Shown piece after piece: positions 53,035 to 62,485 of a stretch of 64,000 nt of DNA (the first letter of the stretch is position 1; the number at the start of each line of letters is the position of its first letter). The DNA is from Flammeovirgaceae bacterium SG7u.111. GTDB taxonomy: Bacteria; Bacteroidota; Bacteroidia; Cytophagales; Flammeovirgaceae. Location: the NCBI GenBank assembly GCA_034044135.1, contig CP139021.1:5223635-5287634 (forward strand), given 5' to 3'. The position numbers and the translations under genes are program-made. Under the pieces are notes generated by a model. That model was not told the DNA's origin, did not search any database, and saw only the letters and a list, made by a program, of their open reading frames with translations.

Positions 53035-53646
53035 ATGAAAATATTAGCAATAGGCCGCAATTATGCAGCCCATATAGAAGAATTGAAAAACGAGAAACCT
53101 GACGAACCTGTCATCTTTTCGATGCCAGACACAGCTCTTCTCAAAAACAACGATCCCTTTTACCACCCTGAGTATACCAAGGACATTCACCATGAAATAG
53201 AGATTGTTCTGAAAATCTCGAAAGAGGGTAAAAGTATAGAAAGTAGGTATGCACATAACTATTACCAAGAGATTGGATTGGGGATCGATTTTACGGCGAG
53301 GGACTTGCAGTCAAAAGCCAAGTCGAAGGGCTTACCATGGACACTTGCCAAGGGCTTCAATGGCTCTGCCCCTATCTCGGAGTTTATACCAAAAAGTGAG
53401 TTTGAAGATCTTTCAGATATCGACTTTAGCCTAAAGGTGAACGGGGAGACTCGTCAAGAAGGGAATACTGACAAAATGCTCTTTAACTTCGCCGAGATCA
53501 TTTCATACATTTCTCAGTTTATCACGCTGAAACAAGGCGATTTGATCTTTACCGGCACTCCCAAAGGTGTTGGTCCTGTAAAAATTGGAGACAGACTTGA
53601 AGGCTTTATCCAAGATAAAAAAATGTTGGATTTTGAAGTGAAATAA
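53035..53646 (+). CDS. Fumarylacetoacetate hydrolase family protein
   Basis: A 203-residue enzyme of the FAH fold. It begins MKILAIGRNYAAHIEELKN, then has EPVIFSMPDTALL, the metal-binding HHEIEIVLKI with conserved Glu, GIDFTARDLQSKAKSKGLPW, and TGTPKGVGPVKIGD near the end. Members cleave C-C bonds of oxo-acids or hydrolyse acylpyruvates using magnesium. The substrate is not decidable, though the small size suits acylpyruvase-type members. It converges with the M19-like gene through a strong terminator. Confidence 0.92.
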   Translation: MKILAIGRNYAAHIEELKNEKPDEPVIFSMPDTALLKNNDPFYHPEYTKDIHHEIEIVLKISKEGKSIESRYAHNYYQEIGLGIDFTARDLQSKAKSKGLPWTLAKGFNGSAPISEFIPKSEFEDLSDIDFSLKVNGETRQEGNTDKMLFNFAEIISYISQFITLKQGDLIFTGTPKGVGPVKIGDRLEGFIQDKKMLDFEVK

Positions 53647-53671
53647 GTCTATTCGAAATGTTGACATTATA

Positions 53672-53708
53672 AATAACCCCGGATAGCCTAGTGCCATTCG
53701 GGGTTATT
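53672..53708. terminator. Bidirectional terminator between convergent genes
   Basis: AATAACCCCG (53672-53681) pairs perfectly with CGGGGTTATT (53699-53708) around a 17-nt loop. On the plus strand it continues TTATTTGTTT. It separates the FAH gene from the M19-like gene. Confidence 0.85.
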
Positions 53709-53711
53709 TGT

Positions 53712-55619
53712 TTAAGAAACAAGACTGGGTTTTGTTGACTCTATCCCACCATTCCCATTTTTCAAATACTCCTCAGTAAAGTATTTTTTAAGGAACATCT
53801 CTGAATTATCCCAAAGCATTTTTTTGATGTAATAGCTTGGCTTCTTGCCAAAAAGATAATCTTTATACATCTGAAATTCAGGGTATTTTTCACTAAGTCT
53901 AATGGCTTTATACCAGAATATCTCCAACTTATTTTCCAGCCCTTGGAGGTCATGGGCATAATAGAAAACATCCAATGGGTTGATCACCCCTTCGTAGTCC
54001 GAGCCTATACAAATGTGATCCCATGCTTTGCCTCCTTTCAGCCCTTCCTTATCCGAATTCTCCACTGTTTTCACAATGTACAAGACTTGGTTCATAAAAA
54101 GCGACAGGAAACAATGTTCCAAACGCATACGAAGGTAATTGACCTTTCCTTCAAACCTGTCTATTTTGTTTTTCAATCGACGAATTTTTCTCTGGCTTGG
54201 CGACTCTTCTTTCTTTTCTAGTGCAAGCTCGCATTTAAGCTTCACTAGCTTGGAAAGGCTTTGCTTAAATTCCCCTTTGTTATACTCAAACTTCTTTTGC
54301 GGGTCATTTTGTAACTCTTGAAACTTAGGGGCAACAGGCCTAGCCTCAAGCTCTTGCGCCAAAGTCAACGTTTGTTTGGGAAGCCTTTTGCCCATAGTCC
54401 GCTTTTCGTCCAGCATAATCCCCATCAGCCCGTCCGATTCTACAATATCCACTATCTCATCATCAAACAAGTTGATAGATATGGTGAAAAACTCACTCTT
54501 TTTATCTGTTTTAGCTAATTTCTTTGGGTTTTCCCCAATACCGTCAGCCATGGAAGCCCTTCCGCTCACTGCCGTATGAGTTTGCACTATTGGGATAAAA
54601 TCTCCCTGTTCTCGTTGCTCCTTCACATACTTATGGTATTCAAGCCGGGCTTTTGCGCTCAAATGCTTGGTATCTATCAATACCCTCCTGCCTACCTTCC
54701 TATTGAGCAATAACTCCAATATATCGAAGCCCAATGGCGTAAAGCCCAAATCGAAGTAGCTCACTTCTTTTCCATCTAGCCCCTTTGCCGAGCCGCTTTG
54801 GTCAAAAAAAGTATCGGCTATGCCCACAAAACTGGGAGCATGCCCTGAAAGGAAATTGTACTGATGGTGGGCAAATGTAAGCACAAATGGCGGATACGCA
54901 TACGTTTTAAATTCTGTTACATTTTCGGTGTAAATCTTCCTCAGCTCAGCCGTATCTCCTGCTTTTTCTGCAGCAAGATGTTTCTCAAAATTTGTACTCT
55001 CATCCAAAAACATGTTCATCCCCTCGGCAGAGAGCAAAAATGCTATTTTATCATCATCTATTATCTTTTTGTACTCCTCGTAATTGTTAGCTATTTCATA
55101 AGCAGTTAGCCCATAATCAGGAAGCTTATTTTGATGGGAGATCAAGTAATCTCGCTCCAGCTTCGCTTGATTGAAATAATGGTATTCGGTTCCTTTGCTC
55201 TTCTCTCCTCTATTTACCCTATCTATCACATCGGCATCGTAGCCCGTCAAAGTCGCTACCATTTTGAAAAAACCTTCCTTCAGCTCTTCTTCTACTATCT
55301 CATTTCCAGGAATGATATTGAGGATTTTTTCTAGTGGCGAATTCTTATACCCTTCCAATGCTATAGTAAACACTCGCTCCAGCGGATAAATACTCACGCA
55401 CATGCCTTTGATTCTCCCCTGAGCCATAGAGTTGAGGTGGATTTGTGAAGTATAATTCACTTCTTTTTCCAACATACGGGGCAAAATGTGGGTACTTCCT
55501 TTGGGCCGGAAACGCTCTTTCCACAATTCGGGATCGGGCAAAGGCTGGTCGCTTAAATGATGAATACACCTCGAGTTGAAAGGTTTGAAAGAAGGGTGTG
55601 CATGAAAGTCGAAAATCAT
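53712..55619 (-). CDS. Peptidase M19 (renal dipeptidase)-like metallohydrolase
   Basis: A 635-residue protein, larger than typical M19 enzymes (about 320-420). The start MIFDFHAHPSFKP has the HxH zinc motif. Further metal or substrate blocks are FLLSAEGMNMFLDE, VLIDTKHLSAKARLEYH, IVQTHTAVSGR, and the final ICIGSDYEGVINPLDVFYY, corresponding to the GxDxxG end of M19. An insert of charged coiled-coil character lies at about 440-500. It probably hydrolyses a dipeptide or related amide in the cytoplasm; no signal peptide is seen. The extra length makes the exact activity uncertain. Confidence 0.8.
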   Translation of the reverse strand: MIFDFHAHPSFKPFNSRCIHHLSDQPLPDPELWKERFRPKGSTHILPRMLEKEVNYTSQIHLNSMAQGRIKGMCVSIYPLERVFTIALEGYKNSPLEKILNIIPGNEIVEEELKEGFFKMVATLTGYDADVIDRVNRGEKSKGTEYHYFNQAKLERDYLISHQNKLPDYGLTAYEIANNYEEYKKIIDDDKIAFLLSAEGMNMFLDESTNFEKHLAAEKAGDTAELRKIYTENVTEFKTYAYPPFVLTFAHHQYNFLSGHAPSFVGIADTFFDQSGSAKGLDGKEVSYFDLGFTPLGFDILELLLNRKVGRRVLIDTKHLSAKARLEYHKYVKEQREQGDFIPIVQTHTAVSGRASMADGIGENPKKLAKTDKKSEFFTISINLFDDEIVDIVESDGLMGIMLDEKRTMGKRLPKQTLTLAQELEARPVAPKFQELQNDPQKKFEYNKGEFKQSLSKLVKLKCELALEKKEESPSQRKIRRLKNKIDRFEGKVNYLRMRLEHCFLSLFMNQVLYIVKTVENSDKEGLKGGKAWDHICIGSDYEGVINPLDVFYYAHDLQGLENKLEIFWYKAIRLSEKYPEFQMYKDYLFGKKPSYYIKKMLWDNSEMFLKKYFTEEYLKNGNGGIESTKPSLVS

Positions 55620-55959
55620 GATTGGGCTAGATTAAATTGATGGATGAAAAAAAGTTTTGTTAGTGTTGGCAAAGTTTGCGTTAGCCTCCCAGATTTGTCA
55701 GGAGTAAAAAATGTAGATAATGTGAGATGAGGTATGTACTGTAAAAAAGGTTTATGTCAGAAATTAAATATAAGGTTTCCTTTATTAAAATGGCACGAAT
55801 CTATGTGCATGTTTAAATTTTATCTGCTTTGCTGCAAAGCAGGGTTGTTTTATAGACATGCTACATATAAAATTGAGTTGATAGCAAGAATGTAAACCTA
55901 CAGCACTAATTTTATTTGAGAAAACTTTGAACACAACTTCTATCAGAAAAAGTAATAAA
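55620..55959. other. Intergenic, one 19-nt hairpin
   Basis: This divergent spacer holds CTGCTTTGC-T-GCAAAGCAG (55824-55842), a perfect palindrome around one base. Nothing else was recognised. Confidence 0.5.
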
Positions 55960-57015
55960 ATGGGTAAACACACAAGGCTATCGTTAATTGTAAAAATCAG
56001 TCAGGTGATTTTCATCCTACTATTACCAGCACTTTACCAGAGCGGGTGTACACCAAAAAAAACTGCTACAATTGTCCCTCCCCCTTACTTCGCCGACTCC
56101 ATTCCTTACCCTGCCCGCAACCCGTTTAGCCCAGAAGGAATTACTTTGGGCAAGCAGTTGTTTTTCGACCCAGCCCTTTCTGCTAACGGAAGAATTTCTT
56201 GTGCCACTTGCCACCAACCCCAGCGCGCTTTTTCCGACGGGCTACCCCTTTCCAACTTGGGCAGTTCTCAAGAAACACTAGCTAGGCATACCCCTGCTCT
56301 CATCAATTTGGCTTGGAACAAAGGACTCTTTTGGGACGGTGGCGTAAAAAACTTGGAATCGGTATTATTCGCCCCCCTTTCTCATCCTGATGAGATGGCG
56401 TTGCCCCTGAAAGAACTAGTCACCAAACTCAAAAATGACCCGACCTATCCAGAGCAATTCAGGGAAGTTTTTGGAAATAGTATTCAAGTTGCCTACGTGG
56501 CGAGGGCACTGGCTCAATACCAGCGATCATTAATTTCGGCAAATGCCAAATACGATCAGGTTGTTTTGGGGAAAGAAGGAGTTGAATTTTTAGCATTGGA
56601 AAAAAAAGGATTGGCTCTTTTTGAGGAAAAATGTATTTCTTGCCACCCAGCACCATTTTTTACAGACCACGGTTTCCACAACATTGGGCTGGATTCCTTA
56701 TACCCAACCGAACGTGAAAATCCCTTGCAAGGACGCTACCGCATCACGCTAGACTCCGCTGACTTGGGCAAATTCAAAACCCCGACCCTCAGGAACATTA
56801 CCCTTACAGCCCCTTACATGCACGATGGGCGGTTCGCTACGCTGGAAGAAGTACTAGATCATTATTCTGAGGAAATGAAGCAGTCAAAAACATTGGATTC
56901 TACCTTTTTAGATAAAAATGGGAAAATTGGAATTGGGCTGGATGAGAAGGAGAAAGAAGCCCTGCTCAGCTTTTTACACACACTGACGGATAGTGGGTTT
57001 GTGAATCAGTATTGA
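55960..57015 (+). CDS. Second di-heme cytochrome c peroxidase-family lipoprotein
   Basis: A 351-residue protein from the ATG at 55960 (MGKHTRLSLIV), with a signal and lipobox YQSGC; an upstream TTG at 55927 adds 11 residues and is less likely. Two haem sites CATCH and CISCH lie in the expected places, with ITLGKQLFFDPALSANG, LFWDGGVKNLES and APYMHDGRFATLEEVLDHY. It resembles the protein at 22786 closely in layout but has no MbnP-like partner, so it more likely reduces hydrogen peroxide in the periplasm. It converges with the broken HepT gene. Confidence 0.92.
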   Translation: MGKHTRLSLIVKISQVIFILLLPALYQSGCTPKKTATIVPPPYFADSIPYPARNPFSPEGITLGKQLFFDPALSANGRISCATCHQPQRAFSDGLPLSNLGSSQETLARHTPALINLAWNKGLFWDGGVKNLESVLFAPLSHPDEMALPLKELVTKLKNDPTYPEQFREVFGNSIQVAYVARALAQYQRSLISANAKYDQVVLGKEGVEFLALEKKGLALFEEKCISCHPAPFFTDHGFHNIGLDSLYPTERENPLQGRYRITLDSADLGKFKTPTLRNITLTAPYMHDGRFATLEEVLDHYSEEMKQSKTLDSTFLDKNGKIGIGLDEKEKEALLSFLHTLTDSGFVNQY

Positions 57016-57019
57016 AAAT

Positions 57020-57369
57020 TCATTTCAGGTCGTCTAACACCTGTTGGATTTGCTTTTTGTTTTCAGGCAAGTGATTTATTGCTACATCCCAGATTATTTC
57101 ATGGTCAATCCCAAAGTACTCGTGGGAAACCTTATTCCGCATCAAATACATTTCAGCCCAAGGAATTTCTGAATATCGCTCTTTAACTTCTTTAGGAATG
57201 TTTTTGGAGGCTTCTCCTATAATTTCAAAGTTCGGATTACGGCATCTACAGTTTTATGGTCTCTTTCGAACTGCTCATACGTATAACCCTCAATATACTC
57301 GGCTATCCTTTCAGTTGCCAGTAGCAAATCTTCGAGATACATTTTGAATGTCCTGTCCTTCTTTTTCAC
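57020..57369 (-). pseudogene. hepT: Frameshifted HepT-like toxin gene
   Basis: From a GTG at 57367-57369, 1 nt after the MntA-like stop, the minus strand reads KKKDRTFKMYLEDLLLATER and on to DAVIR. A frame change near 57238-57244 (one A missing in CCGAACTTTG) is needed to continue with FEIIGEASKNIPKEV, MRNKVSHEYFGIDHEIIWD and a TGA at 57020-57022. The HEPN RNase motif R-x4-H-x-Y (RNKVSHEY) lies after the break. Full-length HepT would be about 116 residues. The toxin is therefore probably dead, unless the break is a sequencing error. Confidence 0.8.
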
Positions 57370-57370
57370 A

Positions 57371-57661
57371 TCAAACAAATTTAACCTCGTCCAAAATCCG
57401 CTCCTTCAATTGAGCCTTTAAGGCATTTTTAGTCACCAAATCTATCTTTTTGTTAAAAATTTTCTCAAGATATAATTCAAGTGAAAAAAACTTCCATCCA
57501 ATTGGTTTCTCAAGCTCCACCAAAATATCAATGTCACTTTCTTCGGTGGAAAGACCCGTAGAAAATGACCCAAAAACCCCTATCTCTTTAACTGAAAACT
57601 CTTTGTTAAGAATAGGCTTCAACTCCTTGAGTTTGGCTAATATATCTTGGCTTGTAATCAT
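57371..57661 (-). CDS. mntA: MntA-like minimal nucleotidyltransferase antitoxin
   Basis: A 96-residue protein with the MNT signature: GVFGSFSTGLSTEESDIDILV, i.e. GS-x-S/T-G followed by the metal-binding D-x-D (about residues 43-45). In MntA/HepT modules the MNT protein AMPylates HepT on a tyrosine near its RNase motif and so silences it. It is directly followed by the HepT-like reading frame, 1 nt away. The antitoxin itself is intact. Confidence 0.9.
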   Translation of the reverse strand: MITSQDILAKLKELKPILNKEFSVKEIGVFGSFSTGLSTEESDIDILVELEKPIGWKFFSLELYLEKIFNKKIDLVTKNALKAQLKERILDEVKFV

Positions 57662-57703
57662 CGTATCAAAGATAACTTTTTTTAAACAAGATTGATTCCC
57701 GCC

Positions 57704-58606
57704 TCACACCAAATCATCCAAAGCCTCCTTCAATGTAGGAAATTTGAATTGGAAGCCTTCTTTTCCCAATCTGGTAGGTTTTACATACCTCCCGCTAAGC
57801 ACTAGTTCGGGGTCAGTTTTGAAAAGGAGGTACGAACCCAGACGAACCATGAGCGCTGGAGCAGGGAGTCCAATTGGCATTCGCATTTTTTTTCTTAATT
57901 CTCCCATAAATACTTTGTTGGAAACGGGATGGGGGGCAGAGCTTATGTAATAGCCGTTATAACTTTCATTGGTGATGGCTTCGAGCATGATTGCGTTCAT
58001 GTCGTCTTCGTGAAGCCAGCTTATGCCTTGGTTGCCATGCCCAGCTTTTCCGCCTAGCCCTAGCCTTACAATCTGCTTGAGGCTAGCCAAAGCACCGCCG
58101 TTTTTCCCAATTACAAAGCTGGTACGGAGCCTAACTTCCCGCACGCCCTTTGGCAATACTTCCAAAAATGTCTTTTCCCAAGCTTCGCCTACAAAGGGAG
58201 CAAGTCCGTAGCCATGAGTTGAACCTTCAGAGCAAACCTGAGTGGGCGGATCGCCATAAATATGCGCCGTGGACATTTGCACCCACACTTTGGGCGGTTT
58301 TTGTAAGGTTTCAAATGCTTTGCCTACCGCTTTGGTAGAATCGACCCTTGAGCGCAAAATCTGGTCAGCATTGCCGGGGGTTTTGATACAATCGACCGAT
58401 CTGCCAGCTAAGTTCACCACCGCAGTCGCCCCTTCCAAAGTTTTTGCCCAATCCCCTACCGTCACGGCATCCCATTGGGCAAACTCGAAGTCTTCCTTGG
58501 GCTTGCTTCGGGCTACCAAAACGGGGGAATACCCCTTCTCTTTCAAGTACTTGGCAAAGCTCAAACCGATAAATCCTGTTCCTCCTGTGATGACTATTTT
58601 TTGCAT
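57704..58606 (-). CDS. TIGR01777-family NAD-dependent epimerase
   Basis: A 300-residue extended SDR (SDR39U1/YfcH type). The start IVITGGTGFIGLSFAKYL carries the nucleotide-binding motif, followed by AVVNLAGRSVDCI and the family block STAHIYGDPPTQVCSEGS. The ISWLHEDDMNAIMLEAI segment and a C-terminal DUF1731 portion (KFPTLKEALDDLV) complete it. The reaction is unknown. It lies 26 nt downstream of a small membrane-protein gene on the same strand. Confidence 0.92.
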   Translation of the reverse strand: MQKIVITGGTGFIGLSFAKYLKEKGYSPVLVARSKPKEDFEFAQWDAVTVGDWAKTLEGATAVVNLAGRSVDCIKTPGNADQILRSRVDSTKAVGKAFETLQKPPKVWVQMSTAHIYGDPPTQVCSEGSTHGYGLAPFVGEAWEKTFLEVLPKGVREVRLRTSFVIGKNGGALASLKQIVRLGLGGKAGHGNQGISWLHEDDMNAIMLEAITNESYNGYYISSAPHPVSNKVFMGELRKKMRMPIGLPAPALMVRLGSYLLFKTDPELVLSGRYVKPTRLGKEGFQFKFPTLKEALDDLV

Positions 58607-58632
58607 GTATTGCTGTTTTTTCGTTGTAATAA

Positions 58633-59259
58633 TTATAAATTAGTTCCATGCTCTTCAGCCACCATTTTATTCACTTTTGGCTGGATAATCCAAATACCTA
58701 CGTAGAAAAACCAAATCATAAAAAACTCACCTGCAAAATCTGAAAACTTTACTTCACGTTGAAGCTCTACGGCTTTAAATACTTTCGCTGCTTGATAAAT
58801 AGTATGAAATATACAAAACATAGAGAACAGGTGTAGTGGCATAATTATCCCGAAATAGGCAAAAATAAGTGATGGATCGAAGGGAGGCTCAGAAGCTCCT
58901 TCAACAATACCACTTATATTAAAAAACATTATAGAAAATGATGTTGTAAAAAACAGGATATAAATGATAGGGATGAAAAAGAAGACTTTAAACCTTGTCA
59001 TTTTTATAGTTACTCCCTCTGGCAAGTATTTTTGAAGCCCAATTACTACCGACCAAAACCATCCAAACAACACCCCCATCATTAATATCATAAGAATGGG
59101 CATGATACTTAGAAAATTGAATATGAATAATAGGGGTTCGCTTGTATCATTTCCAATCTGAGAAAAAATTGAGCCCATCATTAAAACTTGAAAAATGAAT
59201 GGAACTCCAAAAAATAACAAAAACAATTGCCAATGCTTGGCTTTTAAAAATCGGTTCAT
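58633..59259 (-). CDS. Unknown four-helix membrane protein
   Basis: A 208-residue protein with four or five hydrophobic helices (about 11-32, 45-75, 90-115, 125-155, 180-200), for example LLFIFNFLSIMPILMILMM and FFFIPIIYILFFTTSFSIMFF. It lies 26 nt upstream of the TIGR01777 gene. I do not recognise the family. Function unknown; an inner-membrane location is clear from composition. Confidence 0.75.
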   Translation of the reverse strand: MNRFLKAKHWQLFLLFFGVPFIFQVLMMGSIFSQIGNDTSEPLLFIFNFLSIMPILMILMMGVLFGWFWSVVIGLQKYLPEGVTIKMTRFKVFFFIPIIYILFFTTSFSIMFFNISGIVEGASEPPFDPSLIFAYFGIIMPLHLFSMFCIFHTIYQAAKVFKAVELQREVKFSDFAGEFFMIWFFYVGIWIIQPKVNKMVAEEHGTNL

Positions 59260-59517
59260 AATAATGCTTTTTTATTAAAACTTTGATCAAAAAACCTTTT
59301 GATTTGTATAAAAACAACGTATTATACCATGCTATATATTTGACCAGGCAAGTTTTTTTAAACAGCAAGCCACATCCTCCTCCCTCCTGTTTCAAAATTT
59401 CCGCACCGTGGAATCGAATCCACAAGTTCTTAACTTGTAAACCAAGCTAAAGCATATAATAAGCCGTGGCATTCTTTTTTCGAACCTATATAAGTAGAAC
59501 CAAACTTGATAAACGAT

Positions 59518-60279
59518 ATGAAACGATCAGTAAAAGAACTTATAGGATATTCAATTTTTGCAAAAGACGGTATAAAAGGGGATGTTTCCGACTTCCTGTT
59601 TGACGAGGACACTTGGACCGTGCGATACTTGGAGGCTGACTTAGGCAACTGGTTCAAGGGCAGGCGAGTACTCGTTCCAAGGGTATTTTTGGGTGAGCCT
59701 GAGTGGAACAATAGCCAGTTTAAAATACACCTTACCAAAGATGCACTGAAGGATTGCCCAGACAGGGATGACCACAAACCTGTTTCACGAAAATACGAGG
59801 AACTTCTAAACAAGCACTTCTCCATTAGCAACTACTGGGGAGTGACGGGCATGACTGCTCCTGCCGCATACCCTTTGCCTTGGTCAATTGGGCGAGAACA
59901 TATTCCTAGTAGTATAAAAACAGATGCAGAACAGGAAAGTAAACTTCGCAGCTTCAAAGAGCTGAAAGGCTACAGAGTGGAATGCTCCGACAAGAAAAAA
60001 GGACATGTCAAAGATTTTGTCATTGACGATAATACATGGCAAATCTTATTTCTTATAGTAGATGTTGGACAATGGACTTCCAACAAAGATAAATTGGTGG
60101 CGCTGCCAATAAGTCAAATAGAGTCGATAAACTTTATAGAGAAAAGCATGGGGATTTATATGGACTCTGTAACGCTGGAAGAATCTCCAGAATTCCAACC
60201 CGATCAGCCTATCAATATTGAGTATGAAAAGAATCTCTACGATTTTTACGGCAGGAAAGTAGAGCAACGCCAATACTAG
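59518..60279 (+). CDS. Protein with two PRC-barrel domains
   Basis: A 253-residue cytoplasmic protein from the ATG at 59518 (MKRSVKELIGYSIFAKDG). Two PRC-barrel units are visible: residues about 5-85 (GDVSDFLFDEDTWTVRYLEADLG) and about 140-220 (GHVKDFVIDDNTWQILFLIVDVG). The near repeat of DFxxDxxTWxxxxLxxDxG shows internal duplication. PRC-barrels bind proteins or RNA in photosynthetic reaction centres and RimM; here a stress or scaffold role is typical for Bacteroidota homologues. A terminator follows. Confidence 0.88.
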   Translation: MKRSVKELIGYSIFAKDGIKGDVSDFLFDEDTWTVRYLEADLGNWFKGRRVLVPRVFLGEPEWNNSQFKIHLTKDALKDCPDRDDHKPVSRKYEELLNKHFSISNYWGVTGMTAPAAYPLPWSIGREHIPSSIKTDAEQESKLRSFKELKGYRVECSDKKKGHVKDFVIDDNTWQILFLIVDVGQWTSNKDKLVALPISQIESINFIEKSMGIYMDSVTLEESPEFQPDQPINIEYEKNLYDFYGRKVEQRQY

Positions 60280-60315
60280 TTGAAAAACTCAAAGACACTC
60301 AATTAGTCTATATAA

Positions 60316-60352
60316 AAAGTCCCCCTATGGCATTAATCCAAAGGGGGACTTT
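60316..60352. terminator. Bidirectional intrinsic terminator
   Basis: AAAGTCCCCCT (60316-60326) pairs with AGGGGGACTTT (60342-60352) around a 15-nt loop, with A-rich and T-rich flanks. It separates the PRC-barrel and symporter genes. Confidence 0.92.
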
Positions 60353-60379
60353 CATTTGTGTCTCATCTTATCTCAAACC

Positions 60380-62170
60380 TTAAGAAGCATTTAGTTTATT
60401 CCACCCGTTCATAAGCAAGAACCCTCCTACTATAGCTCCCGCCGAAGTGATGGAAGCTGAAGTGTATTCTCCATAAATCCACAAGCCTGTGGCAAAAAGA
60501 GCTGCATAAATAGTAAGGCTACCGATGATCATCAGGCTTATTTCTCTTGGTACGCTCCATTTTCCCATTCCTTCCATCCACGTTTCCCCTCGGTCTTTGG
60601 CCTTGGCGGTAACCCTTGCCCAGCCTGGTCCACCTGCTTTTACTTTCTTACAGAAATTAATTAACACTTCGTCGTCATCTGGCTTGGTGAACAGCGCAAC
60701 AGACACCCATGAAATTGTGGTTACTATGATGCCTATTATTAGTTGGTAATGATTGGGAAGAGGCTCAAACCCTAAGCCTGTATGGATAAGCTGGAGATAC
60801 AAAGCCATGAAAAAAGAAACAACCATGGCGGTAATTTCACTCATAGCATTCACCCTCCACCAAAACCATCTTAAGATGAACAACAAACCTGTTCCCGCAC
60901 CTATTTGCAGCAAAATATTAAAGGCTTGTAGTGCATTTTTGAGGAACAAAGCCAAAATACTAGCCACTACCATGAGGAGAACCGTGGAAATTCGACCGAC
61001 GTTTACCAGCTCCTTGTCGGAAGCTTCTGTGTTTACAAACCGCTTGTAAAAATCGTACACCACATAGGAAGAACCCCAGTTAAGGTGAGTAGAAATGGTG
61101 GACATAAAAGCGGCAATGAGCGAAGCCAGCACCAAGCCCAATAGCCCCGAAGGCAAATAGGTAAGCATAGCGGAGTAAGCCAAGTCATCTTTCACTACGG
61201 AAGGGTCTACATTGGGGAACGCTTCTCGCAAAGAGGCTATATCTGGAAATACAATGAGGGAAGCCAAGGCGATCAAAATCCATGGCCAAGGGCGCAATGC
61301 ATAGTGCGCAGCATTGAAAAACAATGTGGCTCCTATTGCATGTTTTTCCGACTTAGCCGAAAGCATTCGCTGGGCTATGTAGCCACCTCCACCCGGTTCA
61401 GCTCCCGGATACCATACGCTCCACCACTGCACTGCCAATGGAATAATCAATAAGGTTATAAATGTTTCGGTATCGGAAAAATCAGGTACAAAGCTCAGTT
61501 TACCTACTACCGATTCGTGGGAAAGTAAGTTTGAAAGCCCGTTGACTTGAGGCAAATCCAAAATCACATTTGCTGCCCACACTGTACCGGTCATGGCTAT
61601 TACAAATTGGAAAAAATCGGTTATCAAAACCCCTCTCAAACCACCGAGCGAACTGTAGATTACGGTAACGATAGAAGCAAAAAGCAAGGTCTGCCAAGGT
61701 TCTAACCCAAGCATTACCCCACCAATTTTGATGGCAGCTAGCGAAACAGTCGCCATAATCATAATATTAAAAAAAACACCAAGGTAAATCGCCCTAAAAC
61801 CTCTCAAAAAAGCAGCATTTTTACCACTGTACCGAAGCTCGTAAAATTCCAAATCTGTCAGTACTTCTGATCGCCGCCAAAGCTTTGCATACACAAACAC
61901 GGTGAGCATTCCCGTGAGCAAAAACGCCCACCAAACCCAGTTGCCCGACACACCATCTTTCCGGACAATGTCAGTTACAAGGTTAGGTGTATCCGCAGAA
62001 AAAGTTGTAGCCACCATAGAAACACCTAACAACCACCAAGGCATATTCCTACCCGAAAGAAAGAATTCTTGGGAACTGGATCCTGCTTTGCGGGAAACGA
62101 CTAAACCAATAAAAAGTGAGATAATGAAAAAGGAAATAATTAAGACCCAATCGATAGTACTTAAAACCAT
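60380..62170 (-). CDS. Sodium/solute symporter (SSS family)
   Basis: A 596-residue inner-membrane protein with about 13-14 helices. SSS features include DWVLIISFFIISLFIGLVVS, the GRNMPWWLLGVSMVATTFS block of the first core helix, IYSSLGGLRGVLITDFFQF in helix 5 and ASLIAAFMSTISTHLNWGSS with the Na2-site Ser/Thr residues. The linker after helix 10 is longer than average. Members take up sugars, amino acids or carboxylates with sodium; the substrate is unknown. It stands alone. Confidence 0.93.
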   Translation of the reverse strand: MVLSTIDWVLIISFFIISLFIGLVVSRKAGSSSQEFFLSGRNMPWWLLGVSMVATTFSADTPNLVTDIVRKDGVSGNWVWWAFLLTGMLTVFVYAKLWRRSEVLTDLEFYELRYSGKNAAFLRGFRAIYLGVFFNIMIMATVSLAAIKIGGVMLGLEPWQTLLFASIVTVIYSSLGGLRGVLITDFFQFVIAMTGTVWAANVILDLPQVNGLSNLLSHESVVGKLSFVPDFSDTETFITLLIIPLAVQWWSVWYPGAEPGGGGYIAQRMLSAKSEKHAIGATLFFNAAHYALRPWPWILIALASLIVFPDIASLREAFPNVDPSVVKDDLAYSAMLTYLPSGLLGLVLASLIAAFMSTISTHLNWGSSYVVYDFYKRFVNTEASDKELVNVGRISTVLLMVVASILALFLKNALQAFNILLQIGAGTGLLFILRWFWWRVNAMSEITAMVVSFFMALYLQLIHTGLGFEPLPNHYQLIIGIIVTTISWVSVALFTKPDDDEVLINFCKKVKAGGPGWARVTAKAKDRGETWMEGMGKWSVPREISLMIIGSLTIYAALFATGLWIYGEYTSASITSAGAIVGGFLLMNGWNKLNAS

Positions 62171-62485
62171 GGAATTTGAATTAAAATGTGCTGTAGTGTA
62201 GTTTAAGAAGAAGGCATGTAGGTAAATTCATTTCGCAAACGTTATCATACAATTTCCCAAATTTGAATAAATCCCTTTAATATCAAAACAAATTGAAGGT
62301 TTTAAAAACCTTATAGAGCTTTAAGCTATTAATATACAAGGCAAGGCTAGAAAAAAAGCACTTTCTTTGACCCAAGCATTCCTCCTTGGCTACGCTCTGG
62401 GAACTGCTTTGTAGTTGAGCGAGCCTGATCGCCACTGATCAGTTTTGTTTTATAAAAACTAAGTGAAATTTAAAATTTAACACCT
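62171..62485. other. Intergenic, no gene seen
   Basis: This divergent 315-nt spacer contains a small AT hairpin (AAGGTTTT/AAAACCTT near 62296-62312) and nothing else that I recognise. Confidence 0.5.

Noticed and set aside
59391-59445. tRNA-like arms on the minus strand (ACAAG-loop-CTTGT followed by GTGGATTCGATTCCAC)
   Set aside because: The T-arm lacks the G53-C61 pair, no variable loop separates the arms, and no acceptor stem or D-arm can be formed with the upstream sequence. It is probably a chance hairpin.
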